The notes beneath the pieces are model-generated. The model did no database searches. It saw only the letters and a list, made by a program, of their open reading frames with translations, and was not told the DNA's origin. This document shows positions 24,641 through 32,650 of a stretch of 64,000 nt of DNA, piece after piece. How positions within the stretch are numbered: the first letter of the stretch is position 1; every line of letters starts with the position of its first letter. The stretch is from Trebonia sp963734665. Lineage in GTDB: Bacteria; Actinomycetota; Actinomycetes; Streptosporangiales; Streptosporangiaceae. The stretch spans positions 1-64,000 of the forward strand of contig CAVTIR010000008.1 in assembly GCA_963734665.1 (NCBI GenBank), read 5' to 3'. A program made the translations under genes and the position numbers.

Positions 24641-26914
24641 TCAGCGCGCATTGAGTCGCACATACGGAGCGACCAGTCCGGGTTGCGGCTGGATCTGCAG
24701 GGTCTGCAGCGCAGAGTTCATCGCGCTGTAAAAGACCGGGCCCGCGACCTCGTCGCCGAAGTAGTCGGAGCTCGTGTCCGGATTCTGCACGTTCACGGCG
24801 ACAACGACCTGCGGGTCGTTGCCCGGCGCCATGCCGATATAGCTCGACCCGTGGACGCAGAGCGGGTCACTCGCGGGGCAGGGCTTCTCCGTACCCCTGG
24901 CCGGCTCGCTTGAGGTGCCGGTCTTCGCAGCGATCGCGTAGCCGGCGATGTCGCCCCACCGCTGGTCCGCCTCGTTGTCCACGCCAGGGACCTGCTGCAG
25001 GATCGAGATCAGCTCCTTAGCCGTCTTCGGTTGGATGACCTTCGTCGACGGCTGCGGCTTGGCCGGGACGTACTGGCCCGCGTCATTGTAGGTGCCGGCG
25101 ATGAGCGTGGGCTGCACCCGGACCCCGTCGTTGGCGATCGTCGCGTACACGCTGGCCATCTGCACGTTGTTCACGTTGACGCCTTGGCCGAACGACAGGG
25201 TGTACCGGTCGTCGGCGGGCCATTGCGACGGCGGCGGCAGGGCCGTCGACGCGGACGAGGCATCCGGCTGCTCGCCTGGGAGGCCGAGGCCGGTCGGCTC
25301 GCCGAGGCCGAACGCCTTCAGGTAGTCGTACTGGGTCTGCTCTGAGACGTGCGAGACCACCTGGGACATGCCGATGTTGGAGGAGTTCGCGATGATGCCC
25401 GCGATCGTGTAGTCCTCGCCTGGCGACCACTCCGCGTCATGGATCCACTGCCCGCCCCGGTAGATCTCGTACGGGATGGTGTAGGAGCTCATAGGCGTCT
25501 GGCCGCCGTGCTCGAACGCGGCGGCAGCCGTGATCACCTTGGCGGTGGAGCCCGGGTCGAACATGTACGAGTCGGGGTAGTCGAGGGTGTCGGCCACGTT
25601 GGTCAGCGTGTTCTGGTCATAGGTGGGCCACTGGGCCATGGCGAGGATGGCGCCGGTTTTCGGCTGCATGATAACGACCGAGCAGTTCGCGGCCTTGGTC
25701 TTAGCGACCTCCTGCTGGCACGCCTGCTGCGCCTCGAATTGCAGGCTGGGGATGATCGTCAACTTGATGGAATCGCCGTTCTTGGCGGGCGTCTCCTCCG
25801 AGCCCGCCAGGGGGATCGGCACGTCGTCCGCGCCGACCACCACCTGCTCGCTTCCGGCGGTGCCGGTCAGCAGGCTGTTGTACTCCTCCTCGATGCCAGA
25901 CTGCCCGTTGATCACGCCGTTCTGGTTGACGTTGGTGAAGCCGACCACGTTGGCGGTCGCGCTCCCGTCGGGATAGGCGCGGACGAAGGTGGACGTCATG
26001 GTGAGGCCCGGGATGTTCAGCGCCTCGACCTTCGCCTCGTCCGTGGTGGACACGCCCGTGGCGAGCACCACGTAATCCGTCGACGTCGGGTGGCGGAGCA
26101 GATTCAGCACCTTCCCAGCGGTCAGGCCGGAGGAGGTCTGGCCGAGCGCGGCGGCGAGTGCCCGCGCGTCGGCGGGCTTTTCGGCGTCCGCGATCTCCGG
26201 CGGGTCCGCGGTGACCGTGTACGTCTCGATGGTCATGGCCAGCGGCAGCCCGTTCGCGCCGTAGATAGTGCCGCGCTCTGCCGGCAGCGACATCGTTTTC
26301 ACTTGCTCTTGGTCGGCGGCCGCCTTGAGGTGGCCCGACTCCATGCCCTGGATCTGCACCAGACGGCCGGCGAACAGGGTCAGCACGATCGCGATCGCGA
26401 GCAGCGCGATGCCGACCCGCCGACCGGGCTCGCCGCGCTGGACGGTCAGCCAGCGCGGCGGGCGGCGGGCGCCGCCACGGCCGGCGCGGCCCCGCAGCGG
26501 TGGCCGGCGGGGGCCGCGCGGTGACCGGGTAACGGGGTCGGGCCGCGCGGGGCGGGCGCCGGCCGGCGTCCTGACGCTGCGCGGGAGGCGCGGGCCGGGG
26601 CCGGTCTCCCGGTCCTCCGGCGCGCCGGACCCTGGGCCCGCGGAGCGGTCCGCCGGCCCGCGGTGCTTCGGGCCTGACGACCTGTCCTGCGGGGTGCGGG
26701 CGCCAGGTCCCGCGGGACGGTCCGGCGGGAGGGCGGGGTTGGGACCGGTCGTGGCACGCGGCTCACCGGGCCGGCGGGGACCCGGCACGGGCCTGTGGCC
26801 CTGGCCGCCCCGGTGGCCTCCAGAGCCGGGACGTCCCGGCCTGCCGGGGCCATTGGGGTCTCCAGGGCTTCCGCCGCGGCCGGGGCCGCCCGAGCCTGGC
26901 CCCCGCTCTGTCAC
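24641..26914 (-). CDS. ftsI: Septal penicillin-binding protein (FtsI/PBP3 class B)
   Basis: Transpeptidase of the divisome. A disordered N-terminus rich in Pro/Gly/Arg fills about 165 residues, then one membrane helix (IALLAIAIVLTLFAGRLVQ), dimerisation domain (ERGTIYGANGLPLA) and transpeptidase domain. Active-site motifs: SxxK in GSTAKV (Ser about 456), SxN in ANSSNIGMS, KTG in AAKTGTSSEP. 757 aa, against roughly 600 usual. GTG at 26912-26914 overlaps the ftsL-like stop. Confidence 0.95.
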   Translation of the reverse strand: MTERGPGSGGPGRGGSPGDPNGPGRPGRPGSGGHRGGQGHRPVPGPRRPGEPRATTGPNPALPPDRPAGPGARTPQDRSSGPKHRGPADRSAGPGSGAPEDRETGPGPRLPRSVRTPAGARPARPDPVTRSPRGPRRPPLRGRAGRGGARRPPRWLTVQRGEPGRRVGIALLAIAIVLTLFAGRLVQIQGMESGHLKAAADQEQVKTMSLPAERGTIYGANGLPLAMTIETYTVTADPPEIADAEKPADARALAAALGQTSSGLTAGKVLNLLRHPTSTDYVVLATGVSTTDEAKVEALNIPGLTMTSTFVRAYPDGSATANVVGFTNVNQNGVINGQSGIEEEYNSLLTGTAGSEQVVVGADDVPIPLAGSEETPAKNGDSIKLTIIPSLQFEAQQACQQEVAKTKAANCSVVIMQPKTGAILAMAQWPTYDQNTLTNVADTLDYPDSYMFDPGSTAKVITAAAAFEHGGQTPMSSYTIPYEIYRGGQWIHDAEWSPGEDYTIAGIIANSSNIGMSQVVSHVSEQTQYDYLKAFGLGEPTGLGLPGEQPDASSASTALPPPSQWPADDRYTLSFGQGVNVNNVQMASVYATIANDGVRVQPTLIAGTYNDAGQYVPAKPQPSTKVIQPKTAKELISILQQVPGVDNEADQRWGDIAGYAIAAKTGTSSEPARGTEKPCPASDPLCVHGSSYIGMAPGNDPQVVVAVNVQNPDTSSDYFGDEVAGPVFYSAMNSALQTLQIQPQPGLVAPYVRLNAR

Positions 26915-27750
26915 GGCGCGTATCCCGGAGCGTTGACGGCCCCGATCCACGTGGGCCCGTCGTTGGTCGTCTTGCCCGTCCTGAGGTCGAGGAACTGCAG
27001 CTCGCCTGGCCGCCGCATGCCGAGCTGGCTAGCACGCTGCTCGATCTGCTGCGGCGACTCCGCCTGCGCGACCGCTTCCTCCAGGGTCTGGCGCTGCCTG
27101 GCGAGCGAACTCGTCGAGTCCTGCAGCTTGGTGATCTGGAAGGAGCCTTCGGCCAGCGTGGTGCTGATCACGAGCGCCGAGACGAGCGCGCCGCCGAGCA
27201 GGCCGCACAGCAGCAGCACGAACGGCATCCGGTGCGGGCCGACGGGTGCGTCCGCCTTCCCCGACGCGGCGGCCTGGGCCTGGGCCTGTGGCACCTGGGC
27301 CGGCTGCGCGGGCGCGACCGCCGGCTGCGGTCCCGTGGTGCGGAGCCGCTGCGGCCCCGTCCCGCGCTCGGCAGGCGGTGCCTGCGGCGGTGCGGCTGCC
27401 CGGCGCCGCAGTCCAGGGCGCGGGGGTGCGGCGACTACCTGCGGGGCGTCGGCGCGCTGGCCGCCGAACCGGCGCCCAGCGCTCCGCTGCTCGCCGTCCG
27501 GGCGCTGGGCGGCCGCCCGCTGGGACGGGACGCGCTGATCGCGCCGGCCGGCGGTGCGCGCGCTCGCGTCAGGGCGCTGGACGCCGGCCGCCTGCTGGTC
27601 GGTCGCCAGCGGCTGCGGCGGGACCGGCCGGCCACGGCGCGGGTCCGGCGCGGCCTGTCCCGCCTCCGGCGCCTGCCGCGGGCGCGTACCTGACTTGGTC
27701 AGGGTGCCGACGCCGCGGGTGCCGTCTTCCTGCCGCTCGCTCCTAGCCAT
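26911..27750 (-). CDS. ftsL: FtsL-like bitopic division protein with long disordered head
   Basis: Position between rsmH and ftsI and topology identify an FtsL analogue. Residues 1-185 are Pro/Gln/Arg/Ala-rich and disordered; one membrane helix follows (MPFVLLLCGLLGGALVSALV), then a short extracytoplasmic coiled coil (ITKLQDSTSSLARQRQTLEE) and QIEQRASQLGMRRPGELQFL. 279 aa compared with about 120-200 in relatives. ATG at 27748-27750 with CAGGAG upstream. FtsL works with FtsB and FtsQ to activate FtsW-FtsI. Confidence 0.85.
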   Translation of the reverse strand: MARSERQEDGTRGVGTLTKSGTRPRQAPEAGQAAPDPRRGRPVPPQPLATDQQAAGVQRPDASARTAGRRDQRVPSQRAAAQRPDGEQRSAGRRFGGQRADAPQVVAAPPRPGLRRRAAAPPQAPPAERGTGPQRLRTTGPQPAVAPAQPAQVPQAQAQAAASGKADAPVGPHRMPFVLLLCGLLGGALVSALVISTTLAEGSFQITKLQDSTSSLARQRQTLEEAVAQAESPQQIEQRASQLGMRRPGELQFLDLRTGKTTNDGPTWIGAVNAPGYAP

Positions 27751-27956
27751 CGGCCAACTCCTGTCACTCGTGTTCCGCTCGCTCACGTTGCTCCCCGACC
27801 GCTCGCCCTTGAGCACTCACATTTCTTGCTGTTATCCGACCCTTGCCGACTTGATCCGAAGATCTTGGATCGATGAGCACGCCATAGGGTGCACAGCGAT
27901 CCAAGATCTCCGGCTGGCCGACGACACCGTGCCTTCAGCGACAGTTGTTGCTGTTA
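27751..27956. repeat. rsmH-ftsL intergenic block with 48-bp palindrome, copy 2
   Basis: A palindrome at 27861-27908 has arms GATCTTGGATCG and CGATCCAAGATC, inner GCAC/GTGC and centre ACGCCATAGGGT. It is flanked by two copies of TTSTTGCTGTTATC, at 27823-27836 and 27945-27958; the second overlaps the rsmH stop. Confidence 0.8.
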
Positions 27957-28940
27957 TCATGCGGTCTCCCGGATTCGCTCGGCCGCGCGCAGGCGGGCCG
28001 AAGCCGATCTCGGGTTGGCCGCTAGCTCTTCGTCGTCCGGGCGTTCCGCGCCCCTGGTCAGCAGGCGGAACCCGGGGGTGCCCGCCAGGACGTCGCCAGC
28101 GCGGAGCGGGACGCCTGGCGGGGTCTTATCCGCTGTACGCTCCGTCAGCTCCCGCTTGACCAGGCGGTCCTCCAGGGAGTGGTAGGCCAGGGCTGCGAAC
28201 CTGCCGCCCGGCGCGAGCAGGTCAAGGGCGGCGGGCAGCGCCCGGCGCAGCGCGCCGAGCTCGTCGTTCACCTCGATGCGCAGCCCCTGGAAGGTCCGCT
28301 TGGCGGGGTTGCCCCCGGTGCGCCGCGCCGCCGCGGGGATGGCGTCCTTGACGATCGCGCTCAGCCGGAGCGTGCCGGTGATCGGCTCCCTCGCCCGTTC
28401 CCTGGCGATCGCGTCGGCGATGCGGCGGGCGAACTTCTCCTCGCCGTAGGTGAAGAGCACCCGCGCCAGGTCTGGCACGGGGTACTCGTTGACGATCCGC
28501 GCGGCGGTCAATTCGGCGGTCTGGTCCATGCGCATATCGAGCGGCGCGTCCTGGGAGTAGGAGAACCCCCGGCTGGTTTCGTCAAGCTGCGGGGAGGAGA
28601 CCCCGAGGTCGAAGAGGACCGCCTGGACGCGGCGGTGCCCGGCGTCGGCGGCGATCTCGGCGATGTGGTCGTAGAACGCGTGCGCAACCGTCACCCGGCC
28701 GGGGTAACGCTCGGCGAGGGCGTTCCCCGCGTCGATCGCGGCCGCGTCGGCGTCGATCCCGATAAGCAGCAGTCCCGGAACAGCGTCAAGGAAGGCCCGC
28801 GCGTGGCCGGCGCGGCCGAGCGTGGCATCGATGAGGACCGGCGGGCGGCCGCCGGGAGTCGGGCCGGTGAGCGCGGGCAGCAGGAGGGCGGCTATCCGGC
28901 CGGCCATCACCGGCACGTGCGCATAGGCGTGCTCGCCCAT
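27957..28940 (-). CDS. rsmH: 16S rRNA (cytosine1402-N4)-methyltransferase
   Basis: SAM-dependent methylation of 16S rRNA C1402. Blocks: HVPVMAGRI, LIDATLGRAGHARAFL, VQAVLFDLGVSSPQLDETSRGFSY, PLDMRMDQ, FQGLRIEVNDEL and AALAYHSLEDRLVKR. 327 aa with ATG at 28938-28940 and GGAGGGG upstream; the frame is open to 29033 without support. TGA stop at 27957-27959. Confidence 0.96.
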   Translation of the reverse strand: MGEHAYAHVPVMAGRIAALLLPALTGPTPGGRPPVLIDATLGRAGHARAFLDAVPGLLLIGIDADAAAIDAGNALAERYPGRVTVAHAFYDHIAEIAADAGHRRVQAVLFDLGVSSPQLDETSRGFSYSQDAPLDMRMDQTAELTAARIVNEYPVPDLARVLFTYGEEKFARRIADAIARERAREPITGTLRLSAIVKDAIPAAARRTGGNPAKRTFQGLRIEVNDELGALRRALPAALDLLAPGGRFAALAYHSLEDRLVKRELTERTADKTPPGVPLRAGDVLAGTPGFRLLTRGAERPDDEELAANPRSASARLRAAERIRETA

Positions 28941-29277
28941 CTGACCCCTCCGCTCGCCGCTGCTCAACTGCTGTTCACTCGCGGGTCGCGGCGCCGGCCG
29001 CTCGGGCGTCCCGCCGCTGCGGGCGACTGTCACGGAACTGGCCAGCGCGCCGCCGTGCGGCTCGGCTGGCCTTCCGCTTGACCGCCCCCGATGCGGTCCG
29101 TCGCCTTGCTTTTCTGGCCGTCACCTTCCGGCCCGTTCGGCGGCCGGCGGGGTCTGGATTCCGCGCCCTTGTCGGACTCTCCTGGCGCCGGGGAAGTGGT
29201 GCCAGGCTGGTGGTCCGGGTGCGGCTTCCAGACCCGCCGGACAGCCGGTGGTCGGCCGGGCTGCTCCCGGCGACCGG
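28941..29277. other. 337-bp gap between mraZ and rsmH
   Basis: Very GC-rich. I see no gene, no clear promoter hexamers and no copy of the repeat families described here. It may be a long mRNA leader of rsmH. Confidence 0.5.
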
Positions 29278-29709
29278 TCAGAGAATTCCTGGTAGCACCT
29301 CCTCAGCGGCTTCGGAGAACGAGTCCTCTTGGGCGGCCAGGTAGGTTTCCCATGCCTGGGCGTCCCAGATCTCGAGCCGGGTGTTGGCCCCGATCACCAC
29401 GCAGTCCCGGTCAAGGCCGGCGTACGTGCGCAGCGCGGCGGGCACGGTGACCCGGCCCTGCTTGTCAGGTATCTCGTCGGAAGCGCTGGCGAAGAAGACC
29501 CTGCTGTAGTCCCGTACCGCCTTGGCGGTCACCGGCGCCGTGCGCAGCGCCTCGGTGATCCGCTGGAACTCGTCCTGCGGGAAGACGTACAGGCAGCGCT
29601 CCTGCCCCTTCGTGATCACGACTCCCCCCGAGAGCTCATCACGGTACTTGGCGGGCAAAAACAGCCGTCCCTTCTCGTCCAGCTTGGGAGCGTGAGTGCC
29701 GAGAAACAT
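29278..29709 (-). CDS. mraZ: Transcriptional regulator MraZ
   Basis: DNA-binding ring-forming regulator of the dcw cluster. Two AbrB-like repeats: HAPKLDEKGRLFLPAKYRDEL (about 6-26) and DEIPDKQGRVTVPAALRTYAGL (about 78-99), each with the family DxxGR core. 143 aa is typical. ATG at 29709 with GGAGGTG upstream. First gene of the cluster; four binding repeats lie 50 bp upstream. Confidence 0.97.
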   Translation of the reverse strand: MFLGTHAPKLDEKGRLFLPAKYRDELSGGVVITKGQERCLYVFPQDEFQRITEALRTAPVTAKAVRDYSRVFFASASDEIPDKQGRVTVPAALRTYAGLDRDCVVIGANTRLEIWDAQAWETYLAAQEDSFSEAAEEVLPGIL

Positions 29710-29759
29710 TCGGTTCTCACCTCCACCCCCCAGCTAGCCGAGCTTCGATAGCTATCTCA

Positions 29760-29795
29760 CTCCACCGCGCCCCACTGTACTCCACATTCCTCCAC
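29760..29795 (-). promoter_or_regulatory. MraZ box: four GTGGRG repeats at 10-bp steps
   Basis: On the minus strand, GTGGAG, GTGGAG, GTGGGG and GTGGAG begin exactly 10 bp apart (plus-strand positions 29790-29795, 29780-29785, 29770-29775, 29760-29765). Known MraZ operators are direct repeats of this type and spacing in front of mraZ, so autoregulation of the dcw cluster is likely. Confidence 0.9.
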
Positions 29796-29799
29796 CGGC

Positions 29800-30416
29800 A
29801 CCAGTCCAAACTCGCCTCCCGCGAGAATGGTCACGGCAAATCCGCAGGTCAGAGGGCGTGGTGCAAAGTGGGGGAAGAATCCGTGTCGCGGCCCGCTCCC
29901 CCATCACAAGTCGAACATCACGACAGGAGTGCCGAAGGATGCCCAAGGTGCTGGGGAGGCATCCGCCGACCGGCTCGATAACGTCAGCGGCCCCCGATGA
30001 GGACGCGCCTGGGAGCCAGGAAGGTGTCACCAAAGAGGCCGCGCCGGGGTCAGAGGGTGTCACCCAGCAGGCGCAGCCGGGGCTGGCTTTTGAGCCACGA
30101 CTCCGCGCGGGGACGTTCCCGCCCCGCGACCCACCAGGCACGGGAGGGTAATGGGGCGCGACCAGGGGAAGCTGAATCTGTTCGGGAGCTTGAATTTGAT
30201 CTTAAATGGGAGAGATTCGTGCTTACCGGGTGGAAGCCGGGGCCATCCGGACTTTGATTGGATATGTTCCTGGGCGGGACGGACATGCGGCGTGGCACAT
30301 TCGGGGCAGCAACGCATACTGTCAATAGGACGACGACGCAGTCTCCGGCGCCGCAGTGGTCTTCCGGGGGACGACCCCCGTACCCGGGGCAAGCCGGGCC
30401 TTTTCGAGGAGGGCTT
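29800..30416. other. 617-bp divergent region between mraZ and moxR
   Basis: No convincing gene. It must hold the divergent promoters. One segment, 30363-30386 (GGGGGACGACCCCC and GTACCC), matches on the minus strand the terminal hairpin of the G-rich element family. The segment 30170-30235 is locally AT-richer than its surroundings. Confidence 0.5.
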
Positions 30417-31406
30417 TTGGTACTCGACACGGGGCGCGGCAGCGGTGTGCCGAGCAGCGCGCGGGCGCTTGACGATCTGGTCGGGACCGCCCGGCAGGTC
30501 GGCACGGCCATCGAGTCGGTCATCGACGGGAAGGCCGAGGCCGTCAGGCTCGCGCTGATCGTCCTGCTCGCCGAGGGGCACCTGCTCATCGAGGACGTGC
30601 CAGGCGTGGGCAAGACCATGCTCGCCAAGGCCCTCGCGCGGTCCATCGACGGCTCGGTGCGCCGGATCCAGTTCACCCCCGACCTGCTGCCGAGCGACAT
30701 CACCGGGGTCAGCGCCTACAACCAGGAGCGGCGCGAGTTCGAGTTCAAGCCGGGGCCGGTGTTCGCGAACATCGTCGTCGGCGACGAGATCAACAGGGCC
30801 TCGCCCAAGACCCAGTCGGCGATGCTCGAGTGCATGGAAGAGCGGCACGTCACCGTCGACAGCACCACCCACCAGCTAGAGCGGCCGTTCATGGTGATCG
30901 CGACGCAGAACCCCATCGAGATGGAGGGGACCTACCCGCTGCCCGAGGCGCAGCGCGACCGGTTCACCGCCCGGATCTCGATCGGGTACCCGACCGCGGC
31001 GGCCGAGCTTGAGATGCTTGACACGCACGGGTCGTCGTCGCCGCTTGACCAGCTCAAGCCGGTCGCGAGCGCGCTTGACGTCCGGACGCTGATCGAGGCC
31101 GTCCGCGGGGTACTCGTCGCGGGGCAGGTGAAGGAGTACATCATCGCGCTGTGCGCGGCCACCAGGACCGCGCCCGAGCTGCGGCTCGGCGCGTCGCCGC
31201 GCGCCGCGCTGCACCTGCTGCGCGCGTCGCGCGCGCGGGCGGCGCTCGACGGGCGGGACTACGTCATTCCCGACGACATCCAGGCCCTCGCCGGCCCGGT
31301 GCTCGCGCACCGGCTGCTGCCGAGCGCCGAGGCGCTCGTCGAGCGGCAGCTGCCTGAGCAGGTGGTCGCCCGGCTCGTCGAGCAGACGCCGCTGCCGCGG
31401 CCCTGA
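30417..31406 (+). CDS. MoxR-family AAA+ ATPase
   Basis: AAA+ ATPase thought to act as a chaperone for partner complexes. Walker A EDVPGVGKT (59-67), Walker B VVGDEINRA, sensor MVIATQNPIEMEGTYPLPEAQ-type region (split: MVIATQNPIEMEG, TYPLPEAQRDRF). 329 aa from a TTG at 30417 with GAGGAGGG just upstream; the frame is open to 30258, through a repeat fragment. MoxR, DUF58 and transglutaminase genes are a standard trio. Confidence 0.92.
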   Translation: MVLDTGRGSGVPSSARALDDLVGTARQVGTAIESVIDGKAEAVRLALIVLLAEGHLLIEDVPGVGKTMLAKALARSIDGSVRRIQFTPDLLPSDITGVSAYNQERREFEFKPGPVFANIVVGDEINRASPKTQSAMLECMEERHVTVDSTTHQLERPFMVIATQNPIEMEGTYPLPEAQRDRFTARISIGYPTAAAELEMLDTHGSSSPLDQLKPVASALDVRTLIEAVRGVLVAGQVKEYIIALCAATRTAPELRLGASPRAALHLLRASRARAALDGRDYVIPDDIQALAGPVLAHRLLPSAEALVERQLPEQVVARLVEQTPLPRP

Positions 31407-31417
31407 GGCCTAGCTCA

Positions 31418-32650
31418 ATGCGCGGGCTGCTCGCGGGGCTGACGGTACGGGGCCGGTCGTTCGTTGCGGCCGGGGCGGCGGCGATCGCCTGCGGGCTGAT
31501 CATCCCCGAGCCCGACCTGGTCCGCATCGGGGCGCTGCTGCTCGCGCTGCCGCTGCTTTCCGCATTCGGCGCCGGCCGGGCCAGGTACCGGCTGTCCTGC
31601 GTGCGGACGGTGTCTCCCGCCCGGCTGCCCACCGGGCAGACCGCGTCGGTGACCATCCGGCTCACCAACGTGTCCCGGCTCCGCACCGGGCTGCTGCTGG
31701 CCGAGGACACCGTCCCTTATGCGCTCGGCTCACGACCCCGGTTCATATTCGAGGGGATCGGGGCGGGCGGCTCGCGTGCGTACACCTACCAGCTCGGGTC
31801 CGACTCCCGGGGCCGGTACACCATCGGGCCCCTGCGGGTGCGGGTAGCCGACTCGTTCGGGCTCGTGTCGATCACCCGGGCGTTCACGTCGACGTCGGTC
31901 CTGACGGTCACGCCGCGGATCATCCCGCTGGCCCGGCCGCCGCTCGGCGGGTACTGGCTCGGGGACAGCGAGCACGGGCGGCGGTCCATCGCCGCGTCCG
32001 GCGAGGATGACGTCGCGCCGCGCGCCTACCGTACCGGGGACAGCCTGCAGCGGGTCCACTGGCGGTCTACCGCGCGGTACGGCGAGCTGATGGTCCGCCG
32101 CGAGGAGCAGTACTGGCGGAACACGGCGTCGCTGTTCCTCGACACGCGCCGTTCCTCGTACTCGTCGTCGATGTTCGAGCTCGCCGTGACGGCGGCGGCG
32201 TCCATCGGGGTGCACCTGGCGGGCGAGGGATTCGAGGCGCGGTTCGTCACCTCGGAAGGAGAGGTGCCTCGGCAGGGGACGTTCCGTGACACCCTGCTTG
32301 ACACCCTGGCCGTGCTGCGGCCGTCGCGGGCTGTCTCCCTTGAGGTTGGGCTGCAGTCGCTCGGCGCGGGAGGCGGGCAGCTCATCGCGGTGCTCGGGGA
32401 CATCCCGCCGGCGCAGGCGAGAGAGCTCGCGGCGGCGCGGCGCGGCACCGCGCTTGGGGTGGCGCTGCTTCTCGCGGAGAGCCCTGAGGGCTCAGGCGTG
32501 GTAGCGAGCGCGCAGGTCCTGGCCGGGGCCGGGTGGCGGGTCGCGGTGGTGCCGGACGCGGCACGGCTGGCGGCGGCGTGGCAGGAGCTCTACCGTGCTT
32601 CGCCGCAGGGTCCGGCCGGAACCGTGACCATGGAGGCTTCGCATGGCTAG
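31418..32650 (+). CDS. DUF58 membrane-associated protein
   Basis: Unknown biochemical role; a standard partner of MoxR. Two N-terminal hydrophobic segments (about 8-45), a beta-rich middle part, and the DUF58 core with AYRTGDSLQRVHWRSTARYG and ELMVRREEQ (about 205-230). The domain may have a von Willebrand-like fold. 410 aa. Starts 11 bp after moxR and overlaps the next gene by 8 bp. Confidence 0.9.
   Translation: MRGLLAGLTVRGRSFVAAGAAAIACGLIIPEPDLVRIGALLLALPLLSAFGAGRARYRLSCVRTVSPARLPTGQTASVTIRLTNVSRLRTGLLLAEDTVPYALGSRPRFIFEGIGAGGSRAYTYQLGSDSRGRYTIGPLRVRVADSFGLVSITRAFTSTSVLTVTPRIIPLARPPLGGYWLGDSEHGRRSIAASGEDDVAPRAYRTGDSLQRVHWRSTARYGELMVRREEQYWRNTASLFLDTRRSSYSSSMFELAVTAAASIGVHLAGEGFEARFVTSEGEVPRQGTFRDTLLDTLAVLRPSRAVSLEVGLQSLGAGGGQLIAVLGDIPPAQARELAAARRGTALGVALLLAESPEGSGVVASAQVLAGAGWRVAVVPDAARLAAAWQELYRASPQGPAGTVTMEASHG

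Noticed and set aside
28179..29081. Plus-strand frame of 300 codons over rsmH
   Set aside because: Antisense shadow of rsmH; composition and lack of ribosome site argue against it.
30142..30416. TTG or earlier starts giving a longer MoxR
   Set aside because: The extension reads through a G-rich repeat fragment; the TTG at 30417 has GAGGAGGG and gives the family's usual length.
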